NCBI GenBank assembly: GCA_027490195.1
Contig: JAIXYN010000038.1
Span: forward strand, 1-34,818
Direction of reading: 5' to 3'
Length of the DNA: 34,818 nucleotides
DNA from: Verrucomicrobiaceae bacterium
Lineage (GTDB): Bacteria; Verrucomicrobiota; Verrucomicrobiia; Verrucomicrobiales; Verrucomicrobiaceae
In this document: piece by piece, positions 8,601-17,898 of the stretch
How positions within the stretch are numbered: the first letter of the stretch is position 1
Layout: each line of letters begins with the position of its first letter
Program-made: the position numbers and the translations under genes
The notes under the pieces: model-generated
What the model was told of the DNA's origin: nothing
The model's database searches: none
The model's input: only the letters and a program-made list of their open reading frames with translations

Positions 8601-8797
8601 ACAACCCGATCATCCAGGAAGTCCGTGCTGTCAGGGAGACACTGGCGGCAAAGTTTGATTTTGATCTGCATCGCATCATTGCAGATGCCATTCAAAGGCA
8701 GGGCGATGAACACACCGTCAACCGCCAGTCGGAACTGAGCATTAAGCATCAGCGTGCAGAAGGGGCGGTTGTGCGCGAGGAGCCGCCAAACCATTGA
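8597..8797 (+). CDS. Small PIN-toxin-associated protein, 66 aa
   Basis: The protein opens MNNPIIQEVRAVRETLAAKFDFD, a pattern I associate with a small helical protein often encoded next to VapC-like PIN toxins (MNNPII-E-VR-x-R). It overlaps the truncated PIN reading frame by 4 nt (ATGA), so it was probably translationally coupled to it. It is mostly charged helix with no membrane segment. The C-terminus (HQRAEGAVVREEPPNH) looks proline- and charge-rich and disordered. If the PIN gene is dead, this is an orphan antitoxin or accessory factor. The start is decided by the overlap; an upstream ATG at 8564 is less likely. Confidence 0.6.
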   Translation: MNNPIIQEVRAVRETLAAKFDFDLHRIIADAIQRQGDEHTVNRQSELSIKHQRAEGAVVREEPPNH

Positions 8798-8824
8798 AGG
8801 GGTGACATTGTTCTCGTAGCGGCG

Positions 8825-8911
8825 TCACCGCACACTCTCCCCCACCCACTGCGCATACCCCTCGCTCACCTGTTCCGGCCTCAGCGCCACGATCTCCGGC
8901 ACATCGTAGGG
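8825..8911 (-). pseudogene. cutA 3'-end remnant
   Basis: Read on the minus strand this encodes PYDVPEIVALRPEQVSEGY then AQWVGESVR and a stop, clearly the C-terminus of a CutA protein. It parallels the intact cutA at 11700-12029 (PYDVPEIVALKPEQVAKAY, then AQWVG). At DNA level 17 bases are identical (8842-8858 and 11729-11745), while the rest has many synonymous and some non-synonymous differences, so the copy is diverged rather than recent. Upstream the similarity stops abruptly at about 8911. Confidence 0.8.
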
Positions 8912-9002
8912 GGCAGTTTCCGCAGGCGTGATTCGAAGCAGGTTCAGACAGCCTGCCAACACGAGAGTTGCGGTTCGGCGCTCAAACGAGTAGTCTTCCA
9001 CC

Positions 9003-9224
9003 ATGAACGAATGGCAAACCTGTCCGGCGATGGAACGCGACCCTGAACGGGTGAGCGGCGCGTGGATTTTCCGAGGAACACGAGTTCCTGTGCGTGCCTT
9101 GTTTGAGAACTTGGAGGATGGGGCGACGGTGGCTGACTTCCTCGAATGGTTTCCCGGCGTGCAGCGTGCGCAGGTGGAAGCCGTGCTGAAACACGCGGAG
9201 CGCAGCCTTCTGGTGGCGGCCTGA
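9003..9224 (+). CDS. DUF433 family protein (antitoxin-like)
   Basis: This is a 73-residue DUF433 protein. The hallmark WIFRGTRVPVRALFENLEDG is at about 21-40, and a helix-turn-helix-like part ATVADFLEWFPGVQRAQVEAVL follows. Members are usually encoded just upstream of a PIN-like DUF5615 toxin gene and are thought to act as DNA-binding antitoxins. Here the following frame starts 2 nt after the stop with MRILF, the usual opening of such toxins, but ends after 17 codons. The length is normal for the family. The gene runs opposite to the adjacent cutA remnant and zeta-like gene. Confidence 0.82.
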   Translation: MNEWQTCPAMERDPERVSGAWIFRGTRVPVRALFENLEDGATVADFLEWFPGVQRAQVEAVLKHAERSLLVAA

Positions 9225-9226
9225 GC

Positions 9227-9280
9227 ATGCGAATTTTGTTCGGAGGGCGCTGTGCCGAGCCACATCGAGTGCTAAAATGA
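9227..9280 (+). pseudogene. Collapsed DUF5615-type toxin reading frame, 17 codons
   Basis: An ATG two bases after the DUF433 stop gives MRILFGGRCAEPHRVLK and then a stop. MRILF followed by Asp/Asn and basic residues is how DUF5615 PIN-like toxins begin, and they normally run about 110-120 residues. Only the first five or so residues fit, so I infer an internal deletion that removed almost the entire toxin. Confidence 0.5.
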
Positions 9281-9297
9281 GCAAATGGACTTCTAGC

Positions 9298-9495
9298 CTA
9301 TTTGCTGACTTCCGTCGCCGAACTTAATTTGGGTATCGCTTTAAGAGGCGACCCCGCAAGTGCGCTGGCGATCTCCAGATTGGCCTTTTCAGCCCATCCC
9401 TGCGCCGGCGGCGTCGAGGACGGCTTGCGGCCAGACCTTTTGACGGCTGGCTTCCTGCCAGACGTTGCGGGCTTTTTCTTCGAGATCTTCAACAT
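9298..9495 (-). CDS. Possible small basic protein overlapping the zeta-like gene
   Basis: A 65-residue frame opens MLKISKKKPATSGRKPAVKR and continues with a Pro/Ser-rich stretch and a helical AEKANLEIASALAGSPLKAIPK tail. It overlaps the 3' end of the zeta-like gene by 107 bp in another frame. The lysine-rich disordered N-terminus and short helix would suit a small antitoxin or nucleic-acid-binding peptide, but no family is recognised and no clear ribosome site is visible. It may be only an overlapping open frame. Confidence 0.3.
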   Translation of the reverse strand: MLKISKKKPATSGRKPAVKRSGRKPSSTPPAQGWAEKANLEIASALAGSPLKAIPKLSSATEVSK

Positions 9496-10216
9496 CACGA
9501 GGAGAGTAATGCAACCTGCCTCCAGGCGCAATATCGGCAATTTCGATTTTCAAAGGAATTTGCGGGGCAGCCGGGCTGCCTGAATTGTAGAGCAACAGAA
9601 TTTCAGAAGTCTGTTGGAACTCTTTAGAGAGTTGCAGAACAGATGCTTGCACTCGGGCATGAAGAGATGGCAATGCCAAAAGCGGAACCATCCTCCCCTC
9701 ATCAACTCCACGCTGCAAAGCTCCCCAGCAGGCCAATTCAATGGGGCGCTGGACGTAGGCCAGATGAACCCTCCATCCATGGGATAACGCCAGCGTGATC
9801 ACGCGTCTGGCCCATTCGGTGTCCGCCAAAGTTCCATCCCAGCTCAAGTCTGCTGTTGCGGCGCGCTGCAAGGCATGTGTTTTGCCCGCAGCCCAGCCTC
9901 CGGCCATGAGTCGCAAGAGTTTGCGTCCGTGCCGTCGGCGAATCTCTCTTTCCAGCCTGTCCTGTGCATACCGCGAGGCATCCTCCCAGGAAGGGGTAAT
10001 GTCCCGCAAAGTGCCCGGCACGTGCACCCGATAGCCGTCATCCAGAAACCTTGCAAAGTCTGTGCTGATGATCCGCCCTTCGCGTGTTTCTGGCAAAGTG
10101 TCGTATTGAGCATCAGCCGCGCTGATGTCCGCTATCAATGCCTGGAAACGCAGACGCCGGATCTGCTGTTCCAAAGTCAGAGTGGGTTCTGGAGTTGCTT
10201 TTTGTGGCGACGACAT
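9389..10216 (-). CDS. Zeta-toxin-like P-loop kinase protein
   Basis: This 275-residue protein has a central P-loop GGWAAGKTHAL (about 106-116), WDGTLADTEWA at 126-136 in the place of the zeta substrate-binding Asp region, and GWRVHLAYVQRPIELACW, like the zeta strand-plus-arginine segment. GRMVPLLALPSLHARVQ follows, resembling the zeta GR-x-VP motif. Zeta/PezT toxins phosphorylate UDP-N-acetylglucosamine or related targets; the activity here is unproven. The N-terminal 90 residues, with charged helices and DTLPETREGRIISTDFARFL, may be an additional domain that presents or restrains the kinase. Its usual epsilon antitoxin is absent. The gene lies 63 nt downstream of the unrecognised 463-residue gene on the same strand. 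Confidence 0.68.
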   Translation of the reverse strand: MSSPQKATPEPTLTLEQQIRRLRFQALIADISAADAQYDTLPETREGRIISTDFARFLDDGYRVHVPGTLRDITPSWEDASRYAQDRLEREIRRRHGRKLLRLMAGGWAAGKTHALQRAATADLSWDGTLADTEWARRVITLALSHGWRVHLAYVQRPIELACWGALQRGVDEGRMVPLLALPSLHARVQASVLQLSKEFQQTSEILLLYNSGSPAAPQIPLKIEIADIAPGGRLHYSPRDVEDLEEKARNVWQEASRQKVWPQAVLDAAGAGMG

Positions 10217-10279
10217 GCTCTCAAGAATGTCGAAACGACAGGTTTTGGCGAAGGATATTCAGACCCCTTGAGATAGGCA

Positions 10280-11671
10280 TCAGAGGGTCTTCGTTCTTCG
10301 AGCTTTGATTGCCTGAATGAATTTTTCCTTGGCTTTGCGTGGGCGCGATTGCTTTTTCCAAGGTGAATCGGGCTTAGCGGTCATAGCTGCAGCGTAAGTC
10401 TCCCATAGAATTCCCTCATCAAAATGAGTATCACTTTGTTGTTGATCGGCGAAATCAATCGCCTTCCTCAACCAATTTGGAAAGCGTTCGTCGAACATTT
10501 TGCAACGTTCGCCATTAGGCATTGGCGGCATGGAAATAAAAGGGCTTCGCATCAGGTAGTTTAGAGCGCTAATGGTTCTGGATGCGGCCTGTTGGTGTGG
10601 ACTGTCAGGCTGAACTTTCAGACTGACCGGCGGTAGTTTCGGTATTTGCAGTCGCTTCGTCTTGGCCTTGATCCGCTTGATCGTTCCTGGACTGTCATTC
10701 CAGTGAATTGGAACATAATTCCAAGTTGCGGATAGGCGACACGCAAGATCGGGCTGTGCTTCAATGACCAACCAGAACTTCTGGGTCAAAAACATGGATA
10801 AGTGATAGAGCCATGCCATCGCCTCCTCGGATCCTCTCTCGGCACGCTGAACAATGCCCTCTAGCATGAATTTGGCTTGCTCAACTGCCGCAGCAATTTC
10901 GCCACCACCTGCATTTTCGCACCAAGATCTGGATTTGATGATTCTACCCTCGGCATCCTTGGTTTCTTCTTTGTGTATTTGCTGAGGTCTAGCACGTAGA
11001 TTGAATTGATCAAAATTGCGGAGATGCCAGTTCTCGGCAGGTGAGTTTGCTGGCGGCTTCTTATTGCTTAACTCATTCAGCCTGCCTCCGGAAACTATGT
11101 AGCGTTGAGCTTCATTGAGCAACCAATCGATCATTGACTTGATTGCAGCATCTGATGCCTTTCTTTTTGCATTTTCTTGTTGTGCAGTCGCCACCCTCAA
11201 ATCCCATTCCTCTTTGTCTTTGAAGTATTGTTTTCGCCCATCTTTTACCGTGCGGCAGATGAGTTGAGTCAGCGAAGCAAACGAGTGGCGGCTCGCCTTG
11301 TTCTCTACGTGAAATCTTACCCCAACGTGTTGAATCCAATCCCTTGCCGCTCGCTCAGCTTGGGTGGCAAGTTGTTTGTCATCAAAGACGCACCATGAGT
11401 CGCGGATCCATAGAATTGATGTTTCCTTTTTTTTCGATGTTCTGCTCAATGTAAGCAAATCACGGCTCTTTCCTGAGAATTGCGGAATCTCTCCTGCTTC
11501 GATGCGTTTTTTTGCCTCGTTGCGGAGGTGTTGAATGATGCTCTCTTGGTGGTTTTCTTGAACTCGGGCACTGAGATTGGCGAGTCCAAGGCAGGTGGCT
11601 ACGACAATCCCAGGTTCTGGATATGAGAACTGATATGAGAGTAGGTCCAAGAGTGCGTTCTCTGAGGGCAT
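10280..11671 (-). CDS. Hypothetical protein, 463 aa, island gene
   Basis: I do not recognise a family. The protein is charged and mostly alpha-helical, soluble, without signal peptide or membrane spans. Visible landmarks are an N-terminal helical part (LDLLSYQFSYPEPGIVVATC), a basic middle (about 135-200, including VKDGRKQYFKDKEEW), a segment SWCENAGGGEIAAAVEQAKF, a hydrophobic-aromatic stretch AMAWLYHLSMFLTQKFWLVI, ATWNYVPIHWND, and a very basic C-terminal tail KKQSRPRKAKEKFIQAIKAR that could bind nucleic acid. Codon use and base composition look less GC-rich than neighbours, consistent with transfer. It precedes the zeta-like gene on the same strand and may be its regulator, antitoxin or partner. 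The role is unknown. Confidence 0.72.
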   Translation of the reverse strand: MPSENALLDLLSYQFSYPEPGIVVATCLGLANLSARVQENHQESIIQHLRNEAKKRIEAGEIPQFSGKSRDLLTLSRTSKKKETSILWIRDSWCVFDDKQLATQAERAARDWIQHVGVRFHVENKASRHSFASLTQLICRTVKDGRKQYFKDKEEWDLRVATAQQENAKRKASDAAIKSMIDWLLNEAQRYIVSGGRLNELSNKKPPANSPAENWHLRNFDQFNLRARPQQIHKEETKDAEGRIIKSRSWCENAGGGEIAAAVEQAKFMLEGIVQRAERGSEEAMAWLYHLSMFLTQKFWLVIEAQPDLACRLSATWNYVPIHWNDSPGTIKRIKAKTKRLQIPKLPPVSLKVQPDSPHQQAASRTISALNYLMRSPFISMPPMPNGERCKMFDERFPNWLRKAIDFADQQQSDTHFDEGILWETYAAAMTAKPDSPWKKQSRPRKAKEKFIQAIKARRTKTL

Positions 11672-11699
11672 TTTTAGTTATCTCGGGTGGGATTATAGC

Positions 11700-12029
11700 T
11701 CAGTTACGGTGGAGAAAGACAGCACCACCCACCCACTGCGCATACGCTTTCGCCACCTGCTCCGGCTTTAGTGCCACGATCTCTGGGACGTCGTAGGGGT
11801 GGAGTTCTTTGAGGCGGGATTCGAAGAGGGGATAGGCGGTGGGGGTGGTTTTGAAGATGGCGAGGACTTCGGCGGCGGTTTCCACTTTGCCCTGCCAGCG
11901 GTAGATGGATTCGATGGCGGGGATGAGATTGACGCAGGCGGCGAGTTGCGATTCCACCAGTGCCGTGCCAGTCTCGCGGGCTTTCCCGATGTCGGGGAAG
12001 GTGCAAAAGACGATCAGGAGGTCGTTCAT
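11700..12029 (-). CDS. cutA: Divalent-cation tolerance protein CutA
   Basis: This 109-residue CutA protein is a PII-like trimeric ferredoxin-fold protein linked in E. coli to copper tolerance. Conserved elements are the N-terminal strand IVFCTFPD, the stretch LVESQLAACVNLIPAIESIYRW with the CVN signature, a WQGKVETAAEVLAIFKTT segment and the HPYDVPEIVAL motif near the C-terminus. The length is typical. The start codon lies only 12 nt from the start of the divergent histidine kinase, so the two share a minimal control region. Its 3' end has a diverged duplicate at 8825-8911, on the far side of the accessory island. Confidence 0.95.
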   Translation of the reverse strand: MNDLLIVFCTFPDIGKARETGTALVESQLAACVNLIPAIESIYRWQGKVETAAEVLAIFKTTPTAYPLFESRLKELHPYDVPEIVALKPEQVAKAYAQWVGGAVFLHRN

Positions 12030-12041
12030 AATCGCCAGCCT

Positions 12042-13205
12042 ATGAGATCTGCCTTCATTGACAAGCTTATCAAACGCATGGACCGCCTCGAACCGGAGGA
12101 GGTTCAGGGCATCGTGCTGGAGCTGGTGCGGGAGAAGAAGTTTCAGGAGAAGGTGTTCGAGGCGCTGCAGGAGGGGGTGATCCTGCTGGATACTGAGGGG
12201 AAGGTCAGCTACGTGAACCGGGCGGCCTGCACCTTTTTTGGTCTGGAGCAGGATCAGGTGATCGGCCAGCGGCTGGCGCAAGGGGTGCGGGGGCTGGACT
12301 GGAATGAACTGCTGAAGCCTGGGACGGTGGTGAGCCGGGATCTGGAGGTGTTTTACCCGGAGAACCGTTACCTGAATTTCTACATCACCAGCATTGATGA
12401 TGATTCGGCGCTGGGGTTTGTGATGCTGATCCGTGATGTGACTGAGACGCGCAAGCGCACGGAGGAACAGTTGGAAAGCGAGCGGCTGAATGCCTTCACG
12501 TTGCTGGCGGCCGGGGTGGCGCATGAGCTGGGGAATCCGCTCAATTCTTTGACGATCCACCTGCAACTGCTGGAGCGCCGGCTGAAGAAGATGGGGGCGA
12601 AGGGGGCGAGTCTGCAAGAGCACCTGGATGTGGCCACGGGCGAGATCAAGCGGCTGGATTTCATCATCGGGCAGTTCCTTGCGGCGATCCGGCCGACGAA
12701 GCCGCAACTGCAGCGGGTGCAGTTGCGCGAGCTGCTGGATGAGTGCGTGCGTTTCCTCCAGCCGGAGATCGAGGCCTGCAAGGTGAAGCTGAAGCTGGAC
12801 CTGCGGTCTGATTTGCCGGCGATGCCGCTGGACGCGGGGCAGATGAAGCAGGCGGTGTACAATCTCATCCGCAATGCCTGCCAGGCGATGCCGAAGGGCG
12901 GCACGCTGACGATCAACGGTACTTTTACCGATTTTGAGGTGCGCCTGAGTTTTGAGGACACGGGGAAGGGGATCAATGCGGAGCAGATGGGGAAGCTGTT
13001 CCAACCCTTTGCGACCACGCGGACCACCGGGACGGGCTTGGGGCTGCTGATTGTACGCCGCATTATCCGAGAGCACGGGGGGGAGATCGACATCGAAAGC
13101 CGCGAGGGGCTGGGCACGCGGGTGAGTCTGTGGCTGCCGCTGGTGGCGAAAAACGTGCGGATGCTGGAGGTGGGGCGGGATATGGAGGCAAAAACTGACC
13201 CGTAG
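12042..13205 (+). CDS. PAS-domain sensor histidine kinase
   Basis: This is a 387-residue soluble kinase with no membrane segment. A short helical N-terminus is followed by a PAS domain (about 38-135: EGVILLDTEGKVSYVNRAAC, GFVMLIRDVTE), then the HisKA helix with phospho-acceptor His161 in AHELGNPLNSL. The HATPase domain has the N box NLIRNACQAMPKGG (about 274-287), G1 FEDTGKGI and G2 TTGTGLGLLIVRRII with HGGEI. All catalytic boxes look intact. No response regulator adjoins it, so the partner is elsewhere. ATG 12042 is chosen because upstream sequence is antisense to cutA; ATG 12078 is an alternative. The cue is unknown, possibly a cytosolic ligand or redox state. Confidence 0.92.
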   Translation: MRSAFIDKLIKRMDRLEPEEVQGIVLELVREKKFQEKVFEALQEGVILLDTEGKVSYVNRAACTFFGLEQDQVIGQRLAQGVRGLDWNELLKPGTVVSRDLEVFYPENRYLNFYITSIDDDSALGFVMLIRDVTETRKRTEEQLESERLNAFTLLAAGVAHELGNPLNSLTIHLQLLERRLKKMGAKGASLQEHLDVATGEIKRLDFIIGQFLAAIRPTKPQLQRVQLRELLDECVRFLQPEIEACKVKLKLDLRSDLPAMPLDAGQMKQAVYNLIRNACQAMPKGGTLTINGTFTDFEVRLSFEDTGKGINAEQMGKLFQPFATTRTTGTGLGLLIVRRIIREHGGEIDIESREGLGTRVSLWLPLVAKNVRMLEVGRDMEAKTDP

Positions 13206-13278
13206 CCGTTTGGCTGCCATACTGCCGAGCATCACCAACTTTGAGAAGAAACCCGTCTTGATGTTGGTGAGTGGGTGT

Positions 13279-13950
13279 GGTGTTCCCGTTTTATCGGTGA
13301 GGACAAGGACGGCGGACCTTTTTGAGTGCCTGAGATGGGATAGACCCGAAATCACGGACCCGCGCAGCGGTTCCCTACCTGCGCTGGGGTACGCGGTGCT
13401 CTGGGGGTAGGGATGCGCGGTGAGGGGCCGTGGAATCCTTCGTCCCGGCGCGGGTTGCGGACTCGGCGTTCGCCCCCTTTTCAAAGGCCTCTGACTTCTG
13501 GTGTTGAAGGTCTCAAGGACGGCGGACCTTTTTGAGCGCCTGCGATGGGATAGACCCGAAATGACGGACCCGCACAGCGGTTCCCTACCAGCGCTGCGGC
13601 ACGCGATGCTCTGGGTGGTGGGGATGCGCTGTGAGGGGCCGTGGAATCCTTCGTTCCAGCGTGGGTTGCGGACTCGGCGTTATCCCCCCTTTTCAAAGGC
13701 CTCTGACTTCTGGTGTTGAAGACCTCAAGGACGGCGGACCTTTTTGAGCGCCTGCGATGGGATAGACCCGAAATTACGGACCCGCACAGCGGTTCCCTAC
13801 CAGCGCTGGGGTGCGCTCTGCTCTGGGTGGTAGGGATGTGCTGTGAGGGGCCGTGGAATCCTTCGTTCCAGCGCTGGGGCACGCGCTGCTATGGGTGGTG
13901 GGGATGCGCTGTGAGGGGCCGTGGAATCCTTCGTCCCAGCGTGGGATGCG
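13279..13950 (+). repeat. 211-bp tandem repeat family A, array 1 (three units)
   Basis: Units begin with CAAGGACGGCGGACC at 13304, 13514 and 13726 (spacings 210 and 212 bp). A 5' leader with TCCCGT and TATCGGT at 13279-13303 is shared with the single unit at 26080. Each unit has a GCACAGCGGTTCCC arm and a partly complementary GGTAGGGATGCGCTG arm. The third unit contains an internal duplication of about 68 bp (13801-13868 and 13870-13937). The unit length is not constantly a multiple of three, so frames shift between units and the open frames read through here are not proteins. The array lies between the kinase and SWIB genes. Confidence 0.92.
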
Positions 13951-14055
13951 GTATAACTATCACCGTTACACTAAAGATTGTATTTATTGAGCCGGATCAA
14001 TCCGATGCATCACCGAGGTTGACCATGGGGCAAAATTCGGCCAGCATTTACCCCC
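13951..14055 (+). promoter_or_regulatory. Putative upstream region of the SWIB gene
   Basis: This AT-richer segment between the repeat array and the SWIB ATG presumably carries its promoter. I cannot assign a convincing -35/-10 pair: TTGACC at about 14021 would leave almost no leader. No Shine-Dalgarno is seen before the ATG. Confidence 0.3.
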
Positions 14056-14337
14056 ATGTCTGACTCAACCAATCCGAAACCCGCCCGCAAACTGAACCCA
14101 GCCCTGAGCAAGCCCGTCCAACCGGATGAGATTCTCGCCAAGGTGATCGGCTCCACTCCTCTCTCCCGCGGAGAAATGACCAAGAAGCTGTGGGAATACA
14201 TCAAGAAGAACGGTCTGCAGGACCAGGCCAAGAAGACCAACATCAATGCTGATGAGGCGCTGAAGGCTGTCTTCGGTGGCAAGAGCCAGGTGACCATGTT
14301 TGAGATGACGAAGCTCGTCTCGGCTCACGTCAAGTAA
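14056..14337 (+). CDS. SWIB/MDM2 domain protein
   Basis: This 93-residue protein consists of a Lys/Pro-rich N-terminal tail (about 1-20) and one SWIB domain (about 20-93). The domain begins with PDEILAKVIGSTPLSRGEMT, continues with KKLWEYIKKNGLQDQAKKTN and ends KAVFGGKSQVTMFEMTKLV. SWIB domains occur in eukaryotic chromatin remodellers; in bacteria free-standing copies are typical of Chlamydiae and Verrucomicrobia, where they are proposed to act in chromosome organisation, in chlamydiae together with topoisomerase I. It is monocistronic: a strong terminator follows within about 60 nt. Together with that terminator this suggests an abundantly expressed DNA-associated protein, which is inference. 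Confidence 0.93.
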   Translation: MSDSTNPKPARKLNPALSKPVQPDEILAKVIGSTPLSRGEMTKKLWEYIKKNGLQDQAKKTNINADEALKAVFGGKSQVTMFEMTKLVSAHVK

Positions 14338-14396
14338 GCCCGGCATTCGCTGGCTCCCTGACTTTCGGGAAAACCGCAGCGAAATGCACCCTTTTC

Positions 14397-14431
14397 AAAA
14401 ACCCGCAGACCTTGGTGGTCTGCGGGTTTTT
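14397..14431 (+). terminator. Strong intrinsic terminator after the SWIB gene
   Basis: The arms at 14397-14411 and 14417-14431 form a perfect 15-bp stem with loop TTGGT. The core is ACCCGCAGACC/GGTCTGCGGGT, flanked by A5 and T5, so it could work in both directions. Confidence 0.93.
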
Positions 14432-14494
14432 CATGTTAGGAAGATGGGTGCCTGTTTGATGATGACAGGCCAGCGTCCGATGGCTTGCGCATGA

Positions 14495-16977
<2,483 letters not shown>

Positions 16978-17112
16978 ATTGAGGGGGGCTGAGATCGGCT
17001 CCGGTTTCGGAGTGCTTCGTGGGTGACCCAATCTCTTGAATTGCGTCAAAGAGGACGATTGACCAACCCAAGGGGCATCCTGTAGCTTGGTGTTGAATTC
17101 CACTCAACAATC

Positions 17113-17859
17113 ATGCGCTCCTCCAATCCCACCCTCAACGATCAAGTCTTTGAACGTTCACGCTCCGGCAATCAGGCTGATGGCGTGATGACGCTGAACG
17201 GAACCGTTCTCAAAACGGCCATTCTCACGCTGCTGCTGGTCACATCGGCCAGCTGGAGCTGGAAGATTGCCATGGGGGGCAGTGCTCCGACATGGTTCGG
17301 CTCAGTGCTTACTTTTGGCTGGATTGTTCCTCTGGGCCTTGCGCTGATCATTTCCTTCAAGCCCACGACGGCACCTGCGCTCGCGCCGGTTTATGCGCTG
17401 TGCAATGGCGTCATCGTCGGCATCATCTCAGCCATGTATGAGAGGGCCTTCGGCGGCATCGTCCTCACGGCGGTCATGCTGACCTGCGGCATTTTGTTTG
17501 CCCTGCTCGCCGCTTACTCGACAGGGATGATCAAGCCGACGGAGAATTTCAAGCTGGGCATCTTTGCCGCTACGGGTGGGATCGCCATCTTTTACCTCGC
17601 CACGATGGTGCTTGGCATGTTTGGCATCCAGATTCCTGGCCTGTTTGGCAACGGCTGGGTGGGCATCGCCTTCTCCGGCTTTGTGGTCGTTCTCGCCGCG
17701 CTGAACCTTGTGCTGGATTTCGACTTCATCGAAAATGGGTGTGCGGCCGGTGCGCCGAAGCACATGGAATGGTATGCCGCCTTCGGTTTGCTCGTCACCC
17801 TGGTCTGGCTGTATCTCGAAATTTTGCGCCTGCTGAGCAAACTGCGCAGCCGCGATTGA
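17113..17859 (+). CDS. Bax inhibitor-1/YccA-like membrane protein
   Basis: This 248-residue protein has a hydrophilic N-terminus (about 1-28) and seven hydrophobic helices. The start MRSSNPTLNDQVFE and the stretch LALIISFKPTTAPALAPVYA fit the bacterial Bax inhibitor-1/YccA family. GVIVGIISAMYE, the conserved central helix, and FDFIENGCAAGAPKHMEWYAAFGL near the C-terminus, with the di-aspartate-type acidic residues of the last helix, also fit. Family members act as pH-sensitive Ca2+ leak channels or FtsH modulators; the role here is not known. It lies 135 nt after pyrG and 39 nt before a secreted hypothetical, with which it may be cotranscribed. Confidence 0.9.
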   Translation: MRSSNPTLNDQVFERSRSGNQADGVMTLNGTVLKTAILTLLLVTSASWSWKIAMGGSAPTWFGSVLTFGWIVPLGLALIISFKPTTAPALAPVYALCNGVIVGIISAMYERAFGGIVLTAVMLTCGILFALLAAYSTGMIKPTENFKLGIFAATGGIAIFYLATMVLGMFGIQIPGLFGNGWVGIAFSGFVVVLAALNLVLDFDFIENGCAAGAPKHMEWYAAFGLLVTLVWLYLEILRLLSKLRSRD

Positions 17860-17898
17860 ACAAGCGTTGGTCTCGCGAACTCCAACTTGGTGCAATCC

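Noticed and set aside
13501..14063. Open frames in the 211-bp repeats as proteins (e.g. SRTADLFERLRWDRPE)
   Set aside because: The same frame shape recurs in repeats, but unit lengths change the phase between units. No start signal or domain is present, and all derive from the repeat DNA.
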